Shown piece by piece: positions 23,893 through 33,968 of a stretch of DNA of 51,010 bases. The stretch covers positions 1-51,010 of the forward strand of contig DAIDAJ010000007.1 of assembly GCA_027310665.1 (NCBI GenBank), written 5' to 3'. The notes below the pieces were generated by a model. It saw nothing but the letters and a program-made list of their open reading frames with translations. It made no database searches and was not told where the DNA came from. Origin of the DNA: Sideroxydans sp. (GTDB lineage: Bacteria; Pseudomonadota; Gammaproteobacteria; Burkholderiales; Gallionellaceae). Both the position numbers and the translations under genes were made by a program. Position 1 is the first letter of the stretch, and each line of letters begins with the position of its first letter.

Positions 23893-24747
23893 ATGCTGGT
23901 GATCGTAGGATATTTGGTGGTCTTGGGCTCCGTGTTCGGCGGTTTTGCCCTGGCTGGGGGGCACCTGGCCGCGTTGCTGCAGCCGTTGGAGTTGCTGATG
24001 ATTGCGGGAGGGGCGGGCGGTGCCTTCTTCGTTGGCAATAGCATGAAGGCAATCAAAGCGACATTCAAGGATCTGCCTACGATATTCAAAGGCTCCAAGT
24101 ACAACAAGGAAAGTTACATGGAGCTGATGGCACTGATGTACGAGTTGCTCGGCAAAGTGCGAAAAGAAGGCCTGATGTCCATCGAAGGCGACGTCGAAAA
24201 TCCGCACGAGAGCCCCGTGTTCGCCAAATACCCGAAGATATTAGCCGACCATCACGTGGTCGAGTTCATGACCGATTACCTGCGCATCATGGTCAGCGGG
24301 AATCTGAATGCCATGGAGATCGAGAATCTGATGGATGTGGAGATCGAGACGCACCACCACGAGGCGCTGGTGTCGTCGCATGTGATCGCCAAGGTGGGCG
24401 ACGGCATGCCGGCGTTCGGTATCGTTGCGGCGGTGATGGGCGTGGTGCACACCATGGAATCAGTGGGCATTCCGCCGGCCGAGCTGGGCATGCTGATCGC
24501 GCACGCGCTGGTGGGAACCTTTCTCGGCATCTTGCTGGCCTATGGATTCGTCGGCCCGCTGGCGGGTCTGCTGGAACAAAAGGCCGAAGAGGGCAGCAAG
24601 ATGTTGCAGGCCATCAAAGTCGTCCTGCTGGCCAACCTTAACGGCTACGCACCGGCCATGGCAGTCGAATTCGGGCGCAAGGCGCTGAACTCGACCGAGC
24701 GCCCGGGCTTTGTCGAACTGGAAACGCATGTCAAACAAAAGCGCTAG
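23893..24747 (+). CDS. motA: flagellar motor stator protein MotA
   Basis: MotA is the ring subunit of the proton-driven stator. The 284 residues fit E. coli MotA (295). The start MLVIVGYLVVLGSVFGGFAL is typical, preceded by AGGGAG six bases away. Seen: four membrane helices, the cytoplasmic loop with YMELMALMYELLGKVRKEGL and FMTDYLRIMVSGNL, and the conserved PAFGIVAAVMGVVHTMESVG helix. The preceding 187-base spacer holds a sigma-28-like promoter. It forms a stator with the MotB encoded 34 bases downstream. A second, MotC/MotD-type stator lies at 46197. Confidence 0.97.
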   Translation: MLVIVGYLVVLGSVFGGFALAGGHLAALLQPLELLMIAGGAGGAFFVGNSMKAIKATFKDLPTIFKGSKYNKESYMELMALMYELLGKVRKEGLMSIEGDVENPHESPVFAKYPKILADHHVVEFMTDYLRIMVSGNLNAMEIENLMDVEIETHHHEALVSSHVIAKVGDGMPAFGIVAAVMGVVHTMESVGIPPAELGMLIAHALVGTFLGILLAYGFVGPLAGLLEQKAEEGSKMLQAIKVVLLANLNGYAPAMAVEFGRKALNSTERPGFVELETHVKQKR

Positions 24748-24781
24748 ACGCTACCTACAACCCAGTCGATAGAACCGAATC

Positions 24782-25819
24782 ATGGCGAACGAAGATAAAC
24801 GACCCATCGTCATCAAACGTATCAAGAAGGTGGTGGGCGGCGCACACGGAGGCGCGTGGAAGATCGCCTACGCAGACTTCGTGACGGCAATGATGGCGTT
24901 CTTCCTGCTGATGTGGCTGCTTGGATCCACTACCAAAGGCGACCTCAACGGCATCTCCGAATACTTCAAGACACCGCTGAAAGTTGCCTTGATGGGCGGG
25001 ACAGGGAGCGGAGACAGTTCCAGCATCATCAAAGGCGGTGGACAGGATCTGACGCGCAGCGAGGGCCAGGTCAAATCCGGCGAATTGCCGCCGGAAAAGA
25101 AGATCATCAACCTGAAAGCGACACGGGAAGAATTTCTGCGCCTGGAACGAAAAAAGGAGCTCGAAAAGCTCAAGGACCTGAAAGCCAACCTTGAAAAGAT
25201 GATCGACGCGGATACCAAGCTGAAAAAATTCAAGGATCAGATATTGCTCGATCTGACTTCCGAAGGCCTGCGAGTTCAGATCGTGGACGAAAAGAACCGT
25301 CCCATGTTCAAGAGCGGCAGCGCGGAGCTGGAACCCTATACCAAGGATATCTTGCACGCGATCGGCAATGTGCTTAACGAAATGCCGAACAAGATCAGCC
25401 TGTCCGGGCATACCGATGCGCAGCCGTACGTGACTGCGGACGGGCGTTACAGCAACTGGGAGCTGTCGGCGGATCGAGGCAATGCTTCCCGCCGCGAACT
25501 GATCAAAGGCGGGTTGGCCGATGACAAGATCGTGCGCGTGGTCGGCCTGTCGTCAGCGGTACTGTTCGACAAAGCGCAGCCGCTGAACCCCATCAATCGC
25601 CGAATCAGTATCATCGTAATGAACAAAAAAGCCGAGGAGGCTGCCCTGAAAGATGGCGGCAGCGTGGATATCGATGCCGAAACGGGGGATCCGCTCGATG
25701 CGCTTCAACCCGATGCGGCCTCGGGAGTGGCGGGTACCGCTTCTGCACCGGCGGCTTCGACTGCTCAAGGATTGGCGGAATCAGCAGTAAGTCCGGGTCA
25801 GCCGCCTGCTCTGCATTAA
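24782..25819 (+). CDS. motB: flagellar motor stator protein MotB
   Basis: MotB has one membrane helix with the proton-carrying Asp32 in KIAYADFVTAMMAFFLLMWL, a long plug/linker (about 55-160), and an OmpA-like peptidoglycan-binding domain (about 190-290; LSGHTDAQPYV, NWELSADRGNASRREL, NRRISIIVMNK). The His-rich/charged N-terminus is typical of MotB rather than PomB, consistent with proton use. The 345 residues include a low-complexity Ala/Pro/Ser tail. It follows motA by 34 bases. A sigma-28-like site lies at its end for the next receptor. Confidence 0.96.
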   Translation: MANEDKRPIVIKRIKKVVGGAHGGAWKIAYADFVTAMMAFFLLMWLLGSTTKGDLNGISEYFKTPLKVALMGGTGSGDSSSIIKGGGQDLTRSEGQVKSGELPPEKKIINLKATREEFLRLERKKELEKLKDLKANLEKMIDADTKLKKFKDQILLDLTSEGLRVQIVDEKNRPMFKSGSAELEPYTKDILHAIGNVLNEMPNKISLSGHTDAQPYVTADGRYSNWELSADRGNASRRELIKGGLADDKIVRVVGLSSAVLFDKAQPLNPINRRISIIVMNKKAEEAALKDGGSVDIDAETGDPLDALQPDAASGVAGTASAPAASTAQGLAESAVSPGQPPALH

Positions 25820-25843
25820 AGAATAATAACCTTATGCCGCTAT
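25817..25843 (+). promoter_or_regulatory. sigma-28 (FliA) promoter candidate for the receptor/che operon
   Basis: TAAA (25817-25820), 15 bases, then GCCGCTAT (25836-25843) matches the FliA pattern TAAA-N15-GCCGATAA at the right spacing. It begins over the motB stop codon and is 48 bases before the first receptor ATG. A 7-bp inverted repeat (TATGCCG at 25833-25839, CGGCATA at 25852-25858) overlaps the -10 and could be an operator. Confidence 0.6.
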
Positions 25844-25890
25844 GGAAAATACGGCATATATAACAGAGCAGGGAAGTCAGGGTAAATGAA

Positions 25891-27516
25891 ATGAATACGT
25901 GGTGGAGCCGTCTTTCACTAAAAAACAAGTTGCAGATCCCTATCCAGCTTGTCCTGATCGTCGTTCTGACGATGGTGCAATTGACCGCATTGGACAGGTT
26001 CGAGGAGCATGTGCTGGAAGGCGCGCGAGAAAAGGCGGTCGTTTCGGCCGACGGGGTCATCAACGGACTCAACCTGCTGATGCTCAACGGCATCATCAGC
26101 CAGGAAGACCAGCGAACCCTGCTCGTGAAAAAAATGGGGGCCTCCGAACATGTACTGGAGTTGCGGGTCATCCGCAACAAGCCGGTGCAGGATCAATTCG
26201 GCCCCGGCATGCCTTCCGAGCAACCGGTGGACGATCTGGATCGGGCGGCGTTGTCTTCCGCAAAGCAGCAGAAAGAATTGTTGGAAAAGAGCGGCGTGCG
26301 GGCATTGCGCGTTGTCGTCCCTTTCATTGCCAGCAAAGAATTCCGTGGAACAAACTGCCTGATGTGCCATACGGTGCCGGAAGGTACCGTGAACGGCGCG
26401 GCCAGCATCACGCTGGATATCAGTGGCGAATATGCCGTGGTGAGACGCGTCAGCCTGACGCTATGGGGCGTGCAGATCGTTCTGCAAATCGCCTTGTATT
26501 TCATCATCGGCGGGCTGATCGGTCTGGTGACCAAGCCCGCGAAGGAACTGCAAAGGGCCATGCAGACCATGCAAGCGGATGGTGACCTTTCCAGGCGCGT
26601 CGTCGTGCGCAGCGAGGATGAGATCGGCCAGACATCCAAAGCTTTCAACGACCTGGCCAACGGCTTCCATGTGATCGTCACCCAGGTTGACGGGCATGCC
26701 CATCAGGTCGCCGATGCAGCCCGCTTGCTGGCCCAGGATGCGGAGCAGCTGGCGCAGAGTATGCAGCGGCAAAGCGATGCGGCAGGCTCCACATCAAAGG
26801 CGGTCGAACAAGTCAGCGCGAGCATCGCGCAGGTCGCGGAAGGCACAGACCAGGTGGCCAGACTTTCAAATGAGAGCCTGGAGCGCGCCAACCGCGGTCA
26901 GCAAAGCCTGCAAGACATGATCCGGGAACTCGCGCGTGTGGAAAGCTCGGTGCAGGAAATCGCGGATGACGTCGGCAAATTCGTGAGCAATACGCAGAGC
27001 ATCACCAATATGACACAACAAGTGCGCGACATCGCCGAGCAAACCAACCTGCTGGCGCTGAATGCGGCGATCGAAGCGGCGCGGGCGGGCGAGCAGGGGC
27101 GCGGCTTCGCGGTCGTGGCCGATGAGGTGCGCAAGCTCGCCGAAAAGTCCGCGCAATCCGCGACGCAGATCGACGAAGTGACCCAGGCGCTGGGCGCGCA
27201 GTCGGGGCAGGTCGAGCTCACCGTGCAGCGGGGATTGGCCGCTTTGCAGGGCAGTCAGGCGCATATACGGGAGGTCACATCGGTTCTGGTGGAAGCCAAC
27301 TCATCTGTGGATGGTGTGAATCGCGGGCTGGAAAACATTTCCGCTTCGATCAACAGGCAACGCGATGCCAGCGAGGAAATCACCCGCAACGTCGACCGAA
27401 TCGCCGACATGGCCAGCAGAAGCAACGACGTGGTCAAGCGTACGGTCGTTGCCGTGAAATCGATGGAAGCGCTGGCTGCAAATTTGAACAAGACCATCGG
27501 ACGCTTCAAGGTTTGA
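25891..27516 (+). CDS. methyl-accepting chemotaxis protein with periplasmic c-haem motif (1)
   Basis: This 541-residue receptor has TM1 (about 15-33), a periplasmic domain (34-190), TM2 (about 192-213), HAMP (about 214-268) and a cytoplasmic signalling hairpin with the conserved tip ([19 protein letters not shown]). The periplasmic domain contains CLMCH (Cys156-His160) in [15 protein letters not shown], a covalent c-haem site, after a conserved PFIASKEF. This recalls DUF3365/Tll0287-like and Geobacter haem-c sensor domains that respond to redox state. It is the first of four receptors in a row and is about as similar to the next one as duplicated genes are (both begin with NKLQIPIQL). It ends GRFKV, with no CheR-binding pentapeptide. 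Confidence 0.93.
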   Translation: MNTWWSRLSLKNKLQIPIQLVLIVVLTMVQLTALDRFEEHVLEGAREKAVVSADGVINGLNLLMLNGIISQEDQRTLLVKKMGASEHVLELRVIRNKPVQDQFGPGMPSEQPVDDLDRAALSSAKQQKELLEKSGVRALRVVVPFIASKEFRGTNCLMCHTVPEGTVNGAASITLDISGEYAVVRRVSLTLWGVQIVLQIALYFIIGGLIGLVTKPAKELQRAMQTMQADGDLSRRVVVRSEDEIGQTSKAFNDLANGFHVIVTQVDGHAHQVADAARLLAQDAEQLAQSMQRQSDAAGSTSKAVEQVSASIAQVAEGTDQVARLSNESLERANRGQQSLQDMIRELARVESSVQEIADDVGKFVSNTQSITNMTQQVRDIAEQTNLLALNAAIEAARAGEQGRGFAVVADEVRKLAEKSAQSATQIDEVTQALGAQSGQVELTVQRGLAALQGSQAHIREVTSVLVEANSSVDGVNRGLENISASINRQRDASEEITRNVDRIADMASRSNDVVKRTVVAVKSMEALAANLNKTIGRFKV

Positions 27517-27561
27517 TGGACGTCGCTAACGGAATGGCAGGGCTGCAAAAAGGGTAACAAA

Positions 27562-29193
27562 ATGGGCGAATGGTGGAGCAGTCTCTCGATCAAGAATAAA
27601 TTGCAGATCCCTATCCAGCTGATCCTGCTGGTGGTGATGATCGCCGCGCAGCGCTGGGCGTTCGACCGCTATGAGATGCGCGTGGTGGAAGATGCGAGAA
27701 ACCGCGCGGTGATCCCGGCGGACGGCGTATTTAACGGCCTGAACATGATGATGCTGAACGGGACGATTTCCGATGTCGAACAACGGAAGCTGTTCATAAG
27801 AAAGATGGCTGCCTCCAGCAACGCGTTAGACCTGCGCATTGTGCGCGGCAACCCGGTTCAGGCACAGTTCGGGCCCGGTGCGACCGAGGAACAGCCCAAA
27901 GACGACCTGGATCGCGCGGCATTGAGCCGAGGCGAGCAGCAAAACGAGTTTGTGGAAAAAGACGGTAAACGCATCCTGCGCGTGGTTCAGCCGATCGCGG
28001 CGTCAAAAGATTTTCGCGGCACCGGGACGAATTGTCTGCAATGCCACACGGTGGAAGAAGGAGCGGTGATGGGGGCGGTGACCGTGAGCCTGGATATGAC
28101 GGGCGAATACGAAGCGATGAGCAGGGCCAGTGCTGTGCTATGGATCGGGCAGGCCGTGGTTCAGATGCTGTTGTTCTTCGTCATCGGCTGGCTGATCAAC
28201 CAGGTGACGCGTCCGACACGGGAATTGCAGCAGATCATGCTGGTGATGCAGACCGACGGCGATCTGTCCCGCCGCGTCGCGGTGAAAAGCAAGGATGAGG
28301 TCGGACAGACCGCCGTGGCGTTCAACGCGCTGATCGACAATTTCTCCGGCATCATACGGCGGGTGCTGGACGGGGTGGACAAGATCAACAAGACCACCAG
28401 CCACATCGCCGCGACGTCTTCGGAAGTGGCGGGCGGTTCGCGCGCGCAAAGCGAAGCCGTTTCGTCCACGGCCGCAGCCGTGGGGGCGGTCACGGCAAGC
28501 ATCAACTCCGTCGCCGAAAACACCAATGTCGTGCGCGGACTGTCCGAAAGAAGCCTGCAACAGACAGAGCAGGGCAACCGCAGCGTCGAAGAGATGGTGC
28601 GCGAGATACAAAGCATCGAAATCGCGGTGCAGCAGATCGCATCGGCTGCCGGCGAGTTTGTCGAAAGCGCGCGCACCATCGCCAGCATGACGCAACAGGT
28701 AAAAGACATCGCCAACCAGACCAATTTGCTGGCATTGAACGCCGCCATCGAGGCGGCCCGTGCCGGCGAGCAGGGCCGGGGCTTCGCCGTGGTGGCGGAC
28801 GAAGTGCGCAAGCTGGCGGAGAAATCCGCCCAATCAGCCAGCGAGATCGACAAAGTGACCAGCAAGCTGGACGAGAAATCGTCACGTGTGGAACAGGCCA
28901 TCGCTTCCGGTGTGCAGTCCCTGCAAACCACGCACAAGCATGTCGAATTGATGGCCGTCGTGCTGAACGAGGCCGGGGCGGCCGTGCGGGAGTCGAACGT
29001 AGGGGTCGGCCAGATCGCCGTGTCTGTAGGCGAACAAGGCGCTGCGAGCAACGAGATCACGCGCAACATCGAACATATCGCCAGTATGGCCGAGAAGAAT
29101 CATGCGGCCATCGAACAGACTGCGCATGACATCAATGAACTGGAACGTATGGGCGTCGAACTGCAGAATGCGGTCGCCCGTTTTAAAGTATAA
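27562..29193 (+). CDS. methyl-accepting chemotaxis protein with periplasmic c-haem motif (2)
   Basis: The receptor has 543 residues with the same layout as its upstream neighbour: TM1 (about 15-33), periplasmic sensor, TM2 (about 194-214), HAMP and signalling hairpin ([20 protein letters not shown]). The c-haem motif is CLQCH (Cys158-His162), preceded by [13 protein letters not shown]. Start region [19 protein letters not shown] is near-identical to receptor 1 at both DNA and protein level, pointing to tandem duplication. The sensor parts differ enough to suggest different potentials or ligands. Spacing from receptor 1 is 45 bases, without a clear promoter, so the genes are probably co-transcribed. 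Confidence 0.93.
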   Translation: MGEWWSSLSIKNKLQIPIQLILLVVMIAAQRWAFDRYEMRVVEDARNRAVIPADGVFNGLNMMMLNGTISDVEQRKLFIRKMAASSNALDLRIVRGNPVQAQFGPGATEEQPKDDLDRAALSRGEQQNEFVEKDGKRILRVVQPIAASKDFRGTGTNCLQCHTVEEGAVMGAVTVSLDMTGEYEAMSRASAVLWIGQAVVQMLLFFVIGWLINQVTRPTRELQQIMLVMQTDGDLSRRVAVKSKDEVGQTAVAFNALIDNFSGIIRRVLDGVDKINKTTSHIAATSSEVAGGSRAQSEAVSSTAAAVGAVTASINSVAENTNVVRGLSERSLQQTEQGNRSVEEMVREIQSIEIAVQQIASAAGEFVESARTIASMTQQVKDIANQTNLLALNAAIEAARAGEQGRGFAVVADEVRKLAEKSAQSASEIDKVTSKLDEKSSRVEQAIASGVQSLQTTHKHVELMAVVLNEAGAAVRESNVGVGQIAVSVGEQGAASNEITRNIEHIASMAEKNHAAIEQTAHDINELERMGVELQNAVARFKV

Positions 29194-29216
29194 AGAAAAA
29201 TACTCAGGAGAGAGCA

Positions 29217-30869
29217 ATGTTGGGAAATATGACAATCAAGGCGCGCTTGACTCTGCTGGTGAGCGCCATCATGGTGGTCATCGTGTTCAATCAGGTGGTC
29301 GGCTATTACGCCACCTCGCAGCTGCAAGCGGCCACACAGGATATTGCCAAGCGGCATATTCTGCTGATTCGATTGACGAACCGCATCATGTTCACGCTGG
29401 CCGACCAGCGCACACAAGTGCTGCTGGCAATCTCACACAACCCGGCGAACCCGGCGAGTAAACTGCACGACCATCCCATCAGCAAGCACCTGGACCAGAT
29501 CGCTGCGAACAGGGTAAAGCTGAATGAGTATGTCGACGAGATGGAGAAGAATACATACAGCGCCGAAGACAAGGCGATGCTGAAAGAGTTTTCTGCTGCG
29601 CGCAGTGTTTTTCTGAACGAAGGACTTGAGCCCGCGGTAGCGGCACTCAAAGCAGAGCAGTGGTTTGAAGCGGAGCGTCTGGCACTGAACAAGATCAATC
29701 CGCTGGTGTCGGCTGCGATCGAGCGCGGACGTGCGCAGGCGCAGCATGAAGACGATATGTCGAAGCAGGCGCTGGAAGAAGCGATGGCCTCTGCCCATAA
29801 TATGGAATTATTGATGCTGTTTGGCCTGCTGCTGGCAATCGCAGTCGGCGCGGGTATGGGCTATTCCATCATCTCCGGCGTTGTGCGTTCCACCGGCGAA
29901 ATGAGCGCTACGATGTCGCGCACAGCAGCCGATGGCGACTTGACGCGAATCGTGCCCGTACATGGCAAGGATGAGCTGGCGCAAGCTGCCAGATCCTTCA
30001 ATTCGCTGATGGAGAGTTTTCGCCAGACTGTCCGACAGGTACACGACAGCGCCGACAATGTGATCACGACCGCAACGCAGCTTGCGACCTCTTCAACTCA
30101 GATCACGCAAGGCTCGCAGGTGCAAAGCGAGGCGGCGGCCTCCACGGCCGCGGCGGTGGAGGAGATCACCGTGAGCATCAATGCGGTGTCGGCCAATACC
30201 GAGGAAGTGCGCAAACTGTCTGAACAGAGTCTGCAGCAGACTCGTCAGGGGAACCAGAGCGTGACCGAAATGATAAACGAGATCCATAGCGTGCAGGATG
30301 CGGTGAATCAGATAGACGTGTCGGTCCAGGAATTTGTCGATAGCACGCGCGCCATCGCCGGCATGACACAGCAAGTGAAAGACATCGCCGACCAGACCAA
30401 CCTGCTTGCATTGAATGCGGCCATTGAGGCAGCTCGCGCCGGTGAACAAGGGCGTGGCTTCGCCGTGGTGGCCGACGAGGTTCGAAAGCTTGCCGAAAAA
30501 TCCGCCCAATCGGCCAGCGAGATCGACAAGGTTACCAATTCGCTGAACCAGAAATCCACACATGTCGAAACCACGGTGCAAGGTGGTCTGCGTTCCCTGA
30601 AAGCGACGCAGGAACATGTGGCGCGCGTTTCCGCGATACTCACAGAGGCGAGCGAATCCGTCACTAAATCCAGCGCTGGTGTGAACGACATCGCTTCCTC
30701 GGTCAGCGAACAGAGTCTCGCCAGTACCGAGATCGCACGCAATGTGGAAAGGATCGCACAAATGTCGGAGGAGAATCACGCCGCTGTCAGTTCCAACTCG
30801 CAAGACATCGTGCGCCTGGAAAGCCTGGCAAAAGAATTGCAGGCCGCAGCCGGGCGTTTTAAGACATAG
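29217..30869 (+). CDS. methyl-accepting chemotaxis protein, four-helix-bundle type sensor
   Basis: This 550-residue receptor has TM1 (about 11-31), a helical periplasmic region (about 32-195) of the 4HB_MCP kind, TM2 (about 197-218), HAMP and the signalling hairpin ([20 protein letters not shown]). Unlike its neighbours it has no CXXCH motif, so it senses something other than c-haem redox state, perhaps directly or through a binding protein. The start ATG 29217 follows CAGGAGAGA. The C-terminal half is closely related to receptor 2 while the N-terminal half is not, consistent with domain shuffling. Confidence 0.94.
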   Translation: MLGNMTIKARLTLLVSAIMVVIVFNQVVGYYATSQLQAATQDIAKRHILLIRLTNRIMFTLADQRTQVLLAISHNPANPASKLHDHPISKHLDQIAANRVKLNEYVDEMEKNTYSAEDKAMLKEFSAARSVFLNEGLEPAVAALKAEQWFEAERLALNKINPLVSAAIERGRAQAQHEDDMSKQALEEAMASAHNMELLMLFGLLLAIAVGAGMGYSIISGVVRSTGEMSATMSRTAADGDLTRIVPVHGKDELAQAARSFNSLMESFRQTVRQVHDSADNVITTATQLATSSTQITQGSQVQSEAAASTAAAVEEITVSINAVSANTEEVRKLSEQSLQQTRQGNQSVTEMINEIHSVQDAVNQIDVSVQEFVDSTRAIAGMTQQVKDIADQTNLLALNAAIEAARAGEQGRGFAVVADEVRKLAEKSAQSASEIDKVTNSLNQKSTHVETTVQGGLRSLKATQEHVARVSAILTEASESVTKSSAGVNDIASSVSEQSLASTEIARNVERIAQMSEENHAAVSSNSQDIVRLESLAKELQAAAGRFKT

Positions 30870-30886
30870 GCAAGGTCCGGGGAATT

Positions 30887-32965
30887 ATGCAAAACAAGAA
30901 CGCTTATGTGTCGCAAAAGGAAGTGCCGTTCCCGGCAGGTACGGTATTGGTCTCCAAGACAGATACCAAGGGCATCATCACCTATTGCAATGAGGCATTC
31001 GTGAGTATCTCCGGCTATTCGCGCGAGGAGCTGCTCGGCAAAAGCCACAACATCGTGCGCCATCCGGACATGCCGCCGCAGGCTTTCAAGTGGCTGTGGG
31101 ATGAGATCAAGGCGGGACGGCCCTGGCGCGGGGTCGTCAAGAACCGGTGCAAGAACGGGGATCATTATTGGGTGCGCGCCACCGTTGCGCCCTTCATCGA
31201 GCAAGGCAAGATCACGGGATACGTCTCGATACGCAGGGCGCCGAGCCGTCAGCAGGTGGCCGACGCGGAGGCGCTGTACGGGGAACTGAAGCGGACCGGT
31301 GCACAGGCCGTTTCACGGTACGAGCGCTACAAATTCAAGAATTGGTCGCTGATCGCAAAGTTGCAGTTTCTGATACAGACGACGCTGTTGATCGTGCTGT
31401 CTGCGGCGCAATTCTTCGTTTCCGCCAACATGCGCGAAGAATCGAAGACGCAGGCAACGGAGAAGGGCGCGCAGATCGCCAACGAGATCATCGACGGATT
31501 CAACATGTTGATGGTGACGGGGCAGATAGGGGATGTCGGCAACCGCGAACTCCTTATCCGCAAGTTCAGCAGCGGCGTGAACATCAAATCGGCGAAGATA
31601 CTGCGCTCCAAACCAGTGGTCGACCTTTACGGGGCCGGGTTGCCGCAAGAGCGTGTCCAGGACGATGCACAGCGCCAAGCGCTCGACACCCGGAAGCCGG
31701 TGGTGACATTCGGCCAGGACGATCAGGGAGCCCAATTCCTCCGCGTCATCACTCCCTATATGGCCAGCAAGGATTTTCATGGTACCGATTGCACCGGTTG
31801 CCATCAGGCCCAGGAAGGCGCGGTTCTCGGCGCATCGGATGTGGTGGTCGACCTGAAGCCGGATTACGACCGCATCCGGCGTATGGAATTCCAGACCATC
31901 TCTGGACAGGTCGCATTGCATGTGTTCCTGTTCTTCTATATCGGTTTCTGCGTCAAGCGCTATGTGCGCCGGCCGGCCGATATGGTCAGGGCCGAATTCA
32001 GGCACATCATGGAAGGCAACCTGGATAACGAACTCGATATTTCCACCAGGGACGAAATGGGCGTGTTGTTATGCGAGATCCAGACCATGCAATCCTACCT
32101 GCGCACCATGATGGATGAGATCGTCTCTTCGGTGAAAAATATGCGGGAACACATCGGGGGCGTGGATGCCAAGGTGACCGGGGTGGCGAACAACGCGATG
32201 ACGGAGCAGGACCATATCCAGCAGATCGCTGCTACCATGGAGCAGTTCAGCCAGTCCGTCGCCGAAGTGGCAAACATGGCTGGCGATTCGCTTGGCGACG
32301 TCAGGACGATGCGGCAGGTCGTCGACGAAAACAGCCGCAATATGGAACGCAGCATCGTGGCGACCGGCAAGGTGGCCAGCACCGTGCAGTCATCCAGCAA
32401 GACCATCTCGGACCTGGGAGAGTCCATCCAGCGTATCGGTACGATCGCCAATGCCATCAAGGAGATCGCGGACCAGACCAACCTGCTGGCCTTGAACGCG
32501 GCCATCGAAGCCGCGCGCGCCGGCGAGCAGGGGCGCGGCTTCGCGGTGGTAGCCGACGAGGTGCGCAAGCTGGCGGAACGCACGGCAGCCAGCACCAAGG
32601 ATATCGCCCGGACCATCGCCGAGATCAATGCGGTTTCCGATTCTGCCGTGAAATCGATGCAGGTCGCGGTGACCGAGGTCGAGGACGGTATCATGCTGAT
32701 CCGCCAGAACGGGGAAGGTTTGAAGCAGATAATGAGCGCCACGGAAAATGTCTCGGGGCGAGTCGATCATATCGCAACCGCTTCCAAGGAGCAGTCGGCT
32801 GCGGGCGAAAGCGTGGCGCAGAGCCTGGAACGTATCGCGGCGTTGGTGGACAATAATACCCATTCTGCTCAGGAGGCTAAATCTGCCGCTGAAGAATTGG
32901 CAAAATCTGCCGATGAACTGAGCAAGGCGGGATATCCGTTAACGAAATGTGCTGTGGGCAAATGA
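30887..32965 (+). CDS. chemotaxis receptor with Aer-type PAS domain and periplasmic c-haem motif
   Basis: The 692 residues begin with a cytoplasmic PAS domain (about 20-120) of the FAD-binding Aer kind ([37 protein letters not shown]). Then come TM1 (about 160-182), a periplasmic domain with CTGCH (Cys302-His306) in [17 protein letters not shown]2 (about 343-362), HAMP-like linker and a signalling hairpin ([19 protein letters not shown]). It joins two redox-type inputs, one on each side of the membrane, in a single receptor: flavin inside and haem outside. The periplasmic part is related to that of receptors 1 and 2. FAD binding is inferred from PAS similarity. It starts 17 bases after receptor 3. 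Confidence 0.93.
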   Translation: MQNKNAYVSQKEVPFPAGTVLVSKTDTKGIITYCNEAFVSISGYSREELLGKSHNIVRHPDMPPQAFKWLWDEIKAGRPWRGVVKNRCKNGDHYWVRATVAPFIEQGKITGYVSIRRAPSRQQVADAEALYGELKRTGAQAVSRYERYKFKNWSLIAKLQFLIQTTLLIVLSAAQFFVSANMREESKTQATEKGAQIANEIIDGFNMLMVTGQIGDVGNRELLIRKFSSGVNIKSAKILRSKPVVDLYGAGLPQERVQDDAQRQALDTRKPVVTFGQDDQGAQFLRVITPYMASKDFHGTDCTGCHQAQEGAVLGASDVVVDLKPDYDRIRRMEFQTISGQVALHVFLFFYIGFCVKRYVRRPADMVRAEFRHIMEGNLDNELDISTRDEMGVLLCEIQTMQSYLRTMMDEIVSSVKNMREHIGGVDAKVTGVANNAMTEQDHIQQIAATMEQFSQSVAEVANMAGDSLGDVRTMRQVVDENSRNMERSIVATGKVASTVQSSSKTISDLGESIQRIGTIANAIKEIADQTNLLALNAAIEAARAGEQGRGFAVVADEVRKLAERTAASTKDIARTIAEINAVSDSAVKSMQVAVTEVEDGIMLIRQNGEGLKQIMSATENVSGRVDHIATASKEQSAAGESVAQSLERIAALVDNNTHSAQEAKSAAEELAKSADELSKAGYPLTKCAVGK

Positions 32966-33013
32966 AATCAGGGAAGCAGGGGCATCCGCCCCGGCCAACC
33001 GGAGGAGAGATAC

Positions 33014-33955
33014 ATGTCTGATCTGTTAAAGAACATCGATGCCCGAACCAAACTGGCGGGCACCAACAAGCTGGAGATCCTGATGTTCACGCTGGGGTTG
33101 GACAAGCGCACCGCGCGCGAGGAGACCTATGGCATCAACGTGTTCAAGGTGCGCGAGGTGATGCGCATCCCGCCGATCACCCGTGCGCCCGACATGCCCG
33201 AGGCGGTGGAGGGCATGGTGAGCCTGCGCGGGGCCCTGGTGCCGGTGATCGATCTGGCGAAGTATGCCGGCATCGAGACGGAAGACCAGGCCGACATCAT
33301 GATCGTCACCGAATACAACGGTCATACCCAGGGCTTCCTGGTCAAGGCGGTGGACAACATCCTGCGCCTGGACTGGTCGGCGATGCGCGTTCCGCCGGCG
33401 ATGCTGGTGGCGCAGATGGGCGGCCTGGTGACCGCGATCACCGAGTTGAAGGATGGCCGGCTGGTGATGATGATGGACGTGGAAAAAGTGCTGTCGGAGA
33501 CCGGGCACTTCGACGAAGACGAGATGATCTTCAAGAGCGTGAAGCCGATAGGCAAGGATCGCACGGTGTTCTACGCCGACGATTCTTCCGTCGCAAGGCA
33601 CCAGATCCAGCGCACGCTGGATGCGATGGGGGTCAAGTCCATCGCGGCCATCAACGGGCGCCAGGCATGGCTGGAACTGACCAAGATGGCCGATTACGCC
33701 GCAGCCTCCCATACATCGATGAAAGACCTGGTGCAGGTCATCCTGACCGACGTGGAGATGCCGGAGATGGACGGCTACATGCTGACGCGCAAGATCAAGT
33801 CGGACAAGCGTTTCGCCGGGATCCCGGTATTGATGCATTCGTCCTTGTCCAGTTCGTCCAACCAGCAGCTCGGCAAGGCGGTCGGCGTGGATGAATATGT
33901 GCCCAAGTTCGAGCCGCAGAAACTGGCGCAAACCTTAACCCGGCTATTGGCTTAG
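33014..33955 (+). CDS. cheV: chemotaxis coupling protein CheV (first copy)
   Basis: CheV links receptors to CheA through a CheW domain and carries a receiver that tunes adaptation. The 313 residues show a CheW domain (about 15-165; YGINVFKVREVMRIPPITRA, GMVSLRGALVPVIDL) and a receiver (about 180-312; FYADDSSVARHQIQ, ILTDVEMPEMDGYML with the phospho-acceptor Asp, and PVLMHSSLS). GGAGGAGAG precedes ATG 33014. It follows the four receptors, and a second cheV comes 13 bases later. No cheW gene was found in the window, so the two CheV proteins may do the coupling. Confidence 0.95.
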   Translation: MSDLLKNIDARTKLAGTNKLEILMFTLGLDKRTAREETYGINVFKVREVMRIPPITRAPDMPEAVEGMVSLRGALVPVIDLAKYAGIETEDQADIMIVTEYNGHTQGFLVKAVDNILRLDWSAMRVPPAMLVAQMGGLVTAITELKDGRLVMMMDVEKVLSETGHFDEDEMIFKSVKPIGKDRTVFYADDSSVARHQIQRTLDAMGVKSIAAINGRQAWLELTKMADYAAASHTSMKDLVQVILTDVEMPEMDGYMLTRKIKSDKRFAGIPVLMHSSLSSSSNQQLGKAVGVDEYVPKFEPQKLAQTLTRLLA

Positions 33956-33968
33956 TGAGGAGCTGAAG

